DNA of 64,000 nt from assembly GCA_910577185.1 (NCBI GenBank), contig CAJTLR010000012.1:18557-82556 (forward strand), written 5' to 3'. Below, in pieces: positions 59,105 through 64,000 of the stretch. Under the pieces are notes generated by a model that saw only the letters and a program-made list of their open reading frames with translations, did no database searches and was not told the origin of the DNA. Every line of letters starts with the position of its first letter. Within the stretch, counting starts at the first letter, position 1. The position numbers and the translations under genes are program-made. The DNA comes from an uncultured Acetatifactor sp. Its GTDB lineage: Bacteria; Bacillota; Clostridia; Lachnospirales; Lachnospiraceae.

Positions 59105-59749
59105 ATGAGGGATTTTATGGAAAGAATCTATGATAAGCAGAAAATTGCCGCCTGCATTGCAGGCAGCAAATACCATATTGTACTTGATACTCTGGATGTG
59201 GATTTCTACCTGATAAGCTATGAAAAAGGGGAATTGGTGTGCTCACCTTTTCAGAACGAAGTCCTGTTTCAAATTGTGGAACAGGGTTCCATCAACATTT
59301 ACTTCATCCGCGATGATGGTACACGCTATGCACTGTCAAACGGAACTACAGACTACTTTCTCGGCGACATGGATATCTTCTATCCCAAAAACAACAATAT
59401 TTATGCAGAAGCCGCCGAAAACCTGACCTGTATTTCCTTTTCTATCGAAAAACACAGGGAAACGCTGCTTGCCAATGCCGGATTCCTGACGCTGATCTGC
59501 CACAGCCTTGCATCCAAGATCGGCTCCATAACTACCATGGAAGCCGCTCCCGCCTCCCTGACAGAACGACTTTTCTCTTATATGAGATATAAATGCGCCG
59601 ATGAAACTTTAAGAGGTATAGAGCAGGCTGCCTTTCATCTGCATTGCAGCGCAAGGCACCTGCAAAGAATCCTGAATCAGAACGAATCTGCCGGATTAGT
59701 CAAAAAGCTTGGCAAAGGAACGTATAAACTGATACAGCCAACCTCCTGA
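59105..59749 (+). CDS. Crp/Fnr-like transcriptional regulator
   Basis: 214 residues from ATG 59105 behind CCGGAG (a second ATG at 59117 is also usable; the frame extends further upstream without a site). The N-terminal cyclic-nucleotide-type barrel (YEKGELVCSPFQNEVLFQIVEQGSINIYFIRDDGTRYAL, LGDMDIFY) is followed by a C-terminal HTH (LTERLFSYMRYKCADETLRGIEQAAFHLHCSARHLQRILNQNESAGLVKKL). The DNA-recognition helix is shorter than in Fnr and there are no Fe-S cysteines at the N-terminus. The effector is unknown. Confidence 0.85.
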   Translation: MRDFMERIYDKQKIAACIAGSKYHIVLDTLDVDFYLISYEKGELVCSPFQNEVLFQIVEQGSINIYFIRDDGTRYALSNGTTDYFLGDMDIFYPKNNNIYAEAAENLTCISFSIEKHRETLLANAGFLTLICHSLASKIGSITTMEAAPASLTERLFSYMRYKCADETLRGIEQAAFHLHCSARHLQRILNQNESAGLVKKLGKGTYKLIQPTS

Positions 59750-59776
59750 CTAGATTGAAAATCCCACATAATACAA

Positions 59777-59814
59777 AAGGAATCCTCTGCCGGTATTCCG
59801 GTGTTGGATTCCTT
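59777..59814. terminator. Shared terminator between converging genes
   Basis: AAGGAATCC and GGATTCCTT form the outer stem and CCGG-TATT-CCGG an inner hairpin. On the minus strand it is followed by TTTTGT, so it serves the LRR protein gene; on the plus strand it is followed by CTGCTGACTTCTTTCTT. It may act in both directions. Confidence 0.65.
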
Positions 59815-59829
59815 CTGCTGACTTCTTTC

Positions 59830-62800
59830 TTACTTTCTGTAATTCACAGATACTGTCACGTAGACAGGCGCTGCGTTAGACCCGCTGTCTTTGAATCTGA
59901 CTGCAAACTTAAGTTTGTAGGTCTTGTTTGTTTTTGAGGAAGCATTGGGAGAAACATGCAATGTTCCTTTTCCGTCTCCCTCATACTTGTACACAAAGGT
60001 GTCTGAGCCGTTCGTCAATTCAATACTCTTGATTTCCGGCAGCACTCCCTTCGCCGCCTTAACTTCAATCTCCTTGCCATAAGTGTCTCCGGCAGCGCTC
60101 TCGAACAACACTGTCTTAGTCGGATTCACTGCCAGCTTCGGATTGGTTTGCTTCGGCGTGATCTTCACTTTACCGTACTGAACCACACCGCTTTCCAAAA
60201 CTATTCTGAGCGACAGATTATAAGTAGTCTTTACTTTCAGGATACTGTCGTTCTCTGCCTTGATGACTATGTTTCCATTCTCACATACAGCGGAAAATCT
60301 ATCCGCATAGCTGCCATACAGATCAACCTTCTTTATTGTATCCGTATAATTCTTAAGGGTAGGCTTAAGAGTGATCTGTGTTCCTTCCCTGTTCAGCAGA
60401 TCGATGCTTCCGCTCTGCTTAAGGGTCAGTTTCACAGCCTGCGTGCTCACCGTAACATCCAGTTGGCCGCTTACCCGAGCGCCCTTTTGATCCCTGCCGG
60501 TGATCACATAAGTATATTTCGTATTTTTACTGAAGGACGCCTGTTCACGAATGCTTACCTCCAGTTTGCCATTCTCAAACGAAATGTTAAGTCTATCATT
60601 CAGCGCATCATCTGCTGCTTCATTTTTGCCCGTGATGGAACTGACACTGCGAATTTTCCGCTCCGGTTGATTCTTGACAAACAGATCGATCTTCAACGGA
60701 TCAGCCCTGTCTGCATCGTTCAGGATAACCTTATTATTGGAAAAGCCCATCTCTGGCGCGCTTCCTTTCTTGACCGTACAGGAAGCCGTCGCCGTTACCC
60801 CTTCAAACCATCCTTCATTCCTGACTTTAAACTTCAGCGTAGTAGATTTCCTGGCCCTGTCAAGAAGCTTTACCGTTAACGGCTGCGCCTGGGAGGATGC
60901 CTCAACCTGCTCGACACCGCTTATCCCTGATTGCAGCTCCATGCTCCATCCGGTTTCCTTTGTGATCTCACTGCCATCTGCCTTGAGATTGAACGAAACT
61001 GTCGTTGTATTCAGTCCCACTTCCTCATATGCAGAACCGGTATACAAAACCGTGCCCGCCGGAACTGCCTGAATTGCCGGAACCTTCTTATTGGCTTTCA
61101 CCGTAAATGACTTCTTGTAAACTACAGACTTATCATATCCTTCAAAGGTAATCTCAAAGGTTCCTTTCAGCGATGTGCTCCCGTAATTACTCTTATTCAG
61201 ATTTGCCGTCTTCAGTGTTATGTATTCTGCTTTCTGATCACTGCCCAGAACAAGCTTTGGCTTATTTGAACTCACCCCTACTGACGGTGTATATCTGACC
61301 TCATCAATCTTTGCCTCCGCACTGATCAATATCTTCGTCTCTTCCGCATCCACTTCATACAGATTGACGATATTATCCTGGGTCAGAGTAACCTTCGGAA
61401 TCTGCTTAACAACGGAGATCGTAAGCGGTAATGTATGCTCTTTCGCGCTCTCACCGGTTCCCGTCTTCACTCGCACGTGCACTTTATATTTTCCTGTCTT
61501 GAGGTCTTTCGCTCCTCCGATCTGATATTCCGTAGCAGAATCCGGCATCTTCTCGATCGTAAAGCCAGAGCGACTGCCATCCGCCAATACTACCGAAAGG
61601 CCTTCGCCTGACACTTCATACCCATAAGACGGTACTATATGAACCGTTGCCGTGGGTGTATTCTGATTAAGATTCAGGTTAATGCCAGTCTCTTCCAGTC
61701 TCGGCGTACTGTCCTTGACTACAACACGGAAAGTCTTCGTATAACCGCCGTTTTTATTCGCCGTGACAGAAATAACTGCCGCTCCTGTCTCCGTCTTTAT
61801 CTTAAGTGTCGCCTCACTGCCCTGGCCCTTAACCTCCGCCACCTTGGTGTTGCTGGATTTCCACTGGAGGGAAGGATTATCTATCACTTCATCTTTGCCG
61901 TCACGAACTGACGCAGACAATATATATTCCTTCGCTTCCTTCAAATCTTCCAGTTCTATTGAAGAATCGATCGGTACCGTCACGCCATTCTCTGTTGTTG
62001 TAATATCGATGCTGCCCGCAAGCCTGTCGTTGGTCACAGTGATCCTGAACGAAGGGCTGCTAATGGTAACTTTCTTATCACCATGTTTCACGGTCAGTTT
62101 CGCGGTTACTGACACTGTACCGCCGGAAACTCCGCTCACTGTTGCAGTATTGCCGCTTTTATTCTCCAGCCGTGCAGCAGAACCGGAGATACTCCACTCA
62201 ACAGGATCATAGCTGCCCTCAGGAAGGTTCCCTCCTGCGGTCTCTATCTCTGCCATCAGATCTGTATTTGCACCATTCTGCAGCTTGGCTGCACCAGCTA
62301 TAGAGATGTCCTCTACCGTAATGCCCGTTATCGTAAGTCCTGTTATTACTGCATCCTGATAGCCTTCTCTCTTCACGATCACATCGTAAATCGGCCGTGC
62401 GCCGTCTGCAATTGCATACTCTTTAAGACGCCACTCCGCTGATTTCAGTTCATACTCAGTCGGAAGAGCAAGTTCAATATCCGCAACTGTCTGGCACACA
62501 TTTGTCACAACAGTCAATTTCGATGCATTCAATTCCTGCAATCTGGCCTTGATCGCTTCTTTCTCTGCTTCAGTCCACTTCCTCAGTACTTCTACAGTAC
62601 ATCTGGCTGTCTTGCCGCCGTCTTCTGTGGTTGCCGTGATCTCCGCCGTACCGTAACCGTTTATGGTGACTTTGCCCTGTTCACTTACACTCGCAACTCC
62701 TTCGTCAGAGGATGTGAAGCTGACTCTCTTATTCCGCGCCGAACTCGGCCGTACCGTTGCTCTGAGCAAAATCGCAGAATCACTGAACGAATCTCCCGCC

Positions 62801-64000
62801 ACCGTAATTCTGCTGCGATTCAGGGAAATTCCCGTCACAGACCAACCCTCTCCTCCTGCCTCACGGAAGGGAATATTGTTTTTCTCCGCATAGGTTTCCG
62901 CTGTTGAACCGCTGAACCCGTAAATAACTGCTTTAGGAGAATTCTTCAGAATATTATCCCCTATCTTTGTCACTTTCTGCGGAATGTATAAAATCGTCAA
63001 CTCTTTACAATTCGTAAAGGCATTCGCTTCGATAGTTTCTAAAGAATCCTGCGGATACAGCCACTGCAGACTGCTGCAGCCTTCAAAAGCACTGCTTCCG
63101 ATGCTCTTCAGATTAACTCCAAACTGCACCTCCTCAAGACTTATGCAGCCGTCAAATGTATGCTTCGGCATTGTTACCAGCTGATCCGGCAGCGTCACCT
63201 GCTTTAACGCCTTACAGCCCTTGAACGCACCTTGGTTCCCTTCGTACTGATAACCAGAGTCCATGATCAGCTCCGCCGCTCCGTTTTCAAACTCCACCGC
63301 TTCGAGACACGCGCTGTTGCGGAATGCCGCTCCCCCTATCTTCGTCACGCTCCCCGGGATCGTCAACGGTTCGCTGTTGATGGCCCCCGAAAGATCCTGC
63401 CTGCCAAATGCCACGCCGTCAAAGGCCCCGGCTCCGATCGTCTCCAGCCCCTCATTCAGGTGCACTTCCGTCAGACTTGTGCAGCCGGAAAATCCGCCTT
63501 CCCCTATGCTGTCCAGCGACGCCGGAAAATCTGCCGCCTGAAGGCTGCTGCAACCGGAAAATGCCCAGTTCCCGATGCTTTTCAGATTAACCCCAAACTG
63601 CACCTGTTCAAGACTTGTGCAACCTTCAAATGTATGCTTCGGCATTGTTACCAGCTGATCCGGCAGCGTCACCTGCTTTAACGCCTTACAGCCCCTGAAC
63701 GCACCCTGATTCCCTTCGTACTGATAACCAGAGTCCATGATCAGCTCCGCCGCTCCGTTTTCAAACTCCACGGTCTTAAGGCACGCGCTGTTGCGGAATG
63801 CCGCTCCCCCTATCGTCGTCACGCTCCCTGGGATCGTCAGCGGCTCGCTGATGATGGCCCCCGAAAGATCCTGTCTGCCAAATGCTACGCCGTCAAAGGC
63901 CCCGGCTCCGATCGTCTCCAGCCCCTCATTCAAGTGCACTTCCGCCAGACTTGTGCAGCCGGAAAATCCGCCTTCCCCTATGCTGTCCAGCGACGCCGGA
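59830..64000 (-). CDS. Giant BspA-type LRR and Ig-like surface protein (N-terminus outside window)
   Basis: About 1,389 residues are visible and the frame runs off the right edge (ASLDSIGEGGFSGCTSL at the end), so signal peptide and N-terminus are missing. It begins with LRR_5/BspA repeats (GCKALKQVTLPDQLVTMPKHTFEGC, SIGNWAFSGCSSLQ) in two near-identical 158-residue blocks, then an LRR cap (YGFSGSTAETYAEKNNIPF), a Big_2 Ig-like domain (SVTGISLNRSRITVAGDSF, VTINGYGTAEITATTEDGG) and many further beta-sandwich domains to the end. No LPXTG or membrane anchor follows the last domain, so anchoring must be elsewhere or absent. Likely an adhesin. Confidence 0.88.
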   Translation of the reverse strand, partial: PASLDSIGEGGFSGCTSLAEVHLNEGLETIGAGAFDGVAFGRQDLSGAIISEPLTIPGSVTTIGGAAFRNSACLKTVEFENGAAELIMDSGYQYEGNQGAFRGCKALKQVTLPDQLVTMPKHTFEGCTSLEQVQFGVNLKSIGNWAFSGCSSLQAADFPASLDSIGEGGFSGCTSLTEVHLNEGLETIGAGAFDGVAFGRQDLSGAINSEPLTIPGSVTKIGGAAFRNSACLEAVEFENGAAELIMDSGYQYEGNQGAFKGCKALKQVTLPDQLVTMPKHTFDGCISLEEVQFGVNLKSIGSSAFEGCSSLQWLYPQDSLETIEANAFTNCKELTILYIPQKVTKIGDNILKNSPKAVIYGFSGSTAETYAEKNNIPFREAGGEGWSVTGISLNRSRITVAGDSFSDSAILLRATVRPSSARNKRVSFTSSDEGVASVSEQGKVTINGYGTAEITATTEDGGKTARCTVEVLRKWTEAEKEAIKARLQELNASKLTVVTNVCQTVADIELALPTEYELKSAEWRLKEYAIADGARPIYDVIVKREGYQDAVITGLTITGITVEDISIAGAAKLQNGANTDLMAEIETAGGNLPEGSYDPVEWSISGSAARLENKSGNTATVSGVSGGTVSVTAKLTVKHGDKKVTISSPSFRITVTNDRLAGSIDITTTENGVTVPIDSSIELEDLKEAKEYILSASVRDGKDEVIDNPSLQWKSSNTKVAEVKGQGSEATLKIKTETGAAVISVTANKNGGYTKTFRVVVKDSTPRLEETGINLNLNQNTPTATVHIVPSYGYEVSGEGLSVVLADGSRSGFTIEKMPDSATEYQIGGAKDLKTGKYKVHVRVKTGTGESAKEHTLPLTISVVKQIPKVTLTQDNIVNLYEVDAEETKILISAEAKIDEVRYTPSVGVSSNKPKLVLGSDQKAEYITLKTANLNKSNYGSTSLKGTFEITFEGYDKSVVYKKSFTVKANKKVPAIQAVPAGTVLYTGSAYEEVGLNTTTVSFNLKADGSEITKETGWSMELQSGISGVEQVEASSQAQPLTVKLLDRARKSTTLKFKVRNEGWFEGVTATASCTVKKGSAPEMGFSNNKVILNDADRADPLKIDLFVKNQPERKIRSVSSITGKNEAADDALNDRLNISFENGKLEVSIREQASFSKNTKYTYVITGRDQKGARVSGQLDVTVSTQAVKLTLKQSGSIDLLNREGTQITLKPTLKNYTDTIKKVDLYGSYADRFSAVCENGNIVIKAENDSILKVKTTYNLSLRIVLESGVVQYGKVKITPKQTNPKLAVNPTKTVLFESAAGDTYGKEIEVKAAKGVLPEIKSIELTNGSDTFVYKYEGDGKGTLHVSPNASSKTNKTYKLKFAVRFKDSGSNAAPVYVTVSVNYRK
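63070..64000 (-). repeat. 474-bp tandem duplication in the LRR gene
   Basis: Sequence from 63487 recurs from 63961, and the two blocks stay aligned at a 474-bp offset with few mismatches. The period is 158 codons and includes six to seven LRR units. The second block's partner runs off the right edge, so more copies may follow. Confidence 0.85.

Overview
The window looks like a chromosomal segment from a Gram-positive gut anaerobe of the class Clostridia, most likely Lachnospiraceae. The reasons are purine-rich GGAGG ribosome binding sites, a Tn1549/CTn-type conjugative element with the families typical of that lineage (PrgI, Maff2, CD1107/DUF4366, DUF3846, DUF3849, DUF4316), a siroheme operon of clostridial type, and a BspA-like leucine-rich-repeat surface protein. 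No tRNA, rRNA or CRISPR array was seen.

Positions 1 to about 32,350 are most of an integrative conjugative element (ICE), almost all transcribed leftwards. Reading along transcription, from right to left, it has four parts. First come a SymE-like protein, a DUF5348 protein, ParA and ParB, two tandem terminators, and a RepA-like initiator whose coding sequence carries iterons and a DnaA box. Next are DUF3846, a DUF3848-like protein, PcfB and the VirD4 coupling protein. After a terminator and a leader region come Maff2, VirB6/TrbL, a SpoVG-like protein, DUF3849, PrgI, the VirB4 ATPase, DUF6674 and a bifunctional M23+NlpC/P60 wall hydrolase. Last are two DNA methyltransferase-like proteins, a radical SAM protein, DUF4315, DUF4366, a small Cys-rich protein, a class D-type sortase, a SpaA-like surface protein, topoisomerase III, a DUF4316 protein, a divergent XRE regulator and the large ArdC-like/methylase/helicase protein, which is cut by the window start. 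Integrase and relaxase are not visible and should lie to the left.

Positions 32,404 to 35,243 are host sequence: a hypothetical protein with its own terminator, and a BlaI/BlaR1-type repressor and membrane peptidase pair in which the peptidase gene is split by a frameshift in a six-base homopolymer. Positions 35,404 to 42,517 form a surface-glycan locus: pseG on the + strand facing a pseB-pseC-glycosyltransferase-membrane protein operon on the - strand. This is part of the pseudaminic-acid pathway without pseH, pseI or pseF in view. A broken Rpn-family nuclease gene follows.

Positions 43,844 to 53,901 form one coherent metabolic operon: hemL, hemB, a cobA-hemD fusion, hemC, a precorrin-2 dehydrogenase, hemA, and, as the promoter-proximal gene, an 861-residue fusion of an FAD/NAD(P)H disulfide reductase, a rhodanese domain, a siroheme/4Fe-4S sulfite or nitrite reductase module and a ferredoxin. 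The operon would make siroheme from glutamyl-tRNA and use it in its own first gene product.

Positions 54,055 to 64,000 hold an XRE regulator, an AlbA_2/Schlafen-type protein, an AraC regulator with a GyrI-like domain, a MATE exporter divergent from a Crp/Fnr-like regulator with a perfect 16-bp palindrome between them, and the C-terminal 1,390 residues of a giant LRR/Ig-like surface protein containing a 474-bp tandem duplication.
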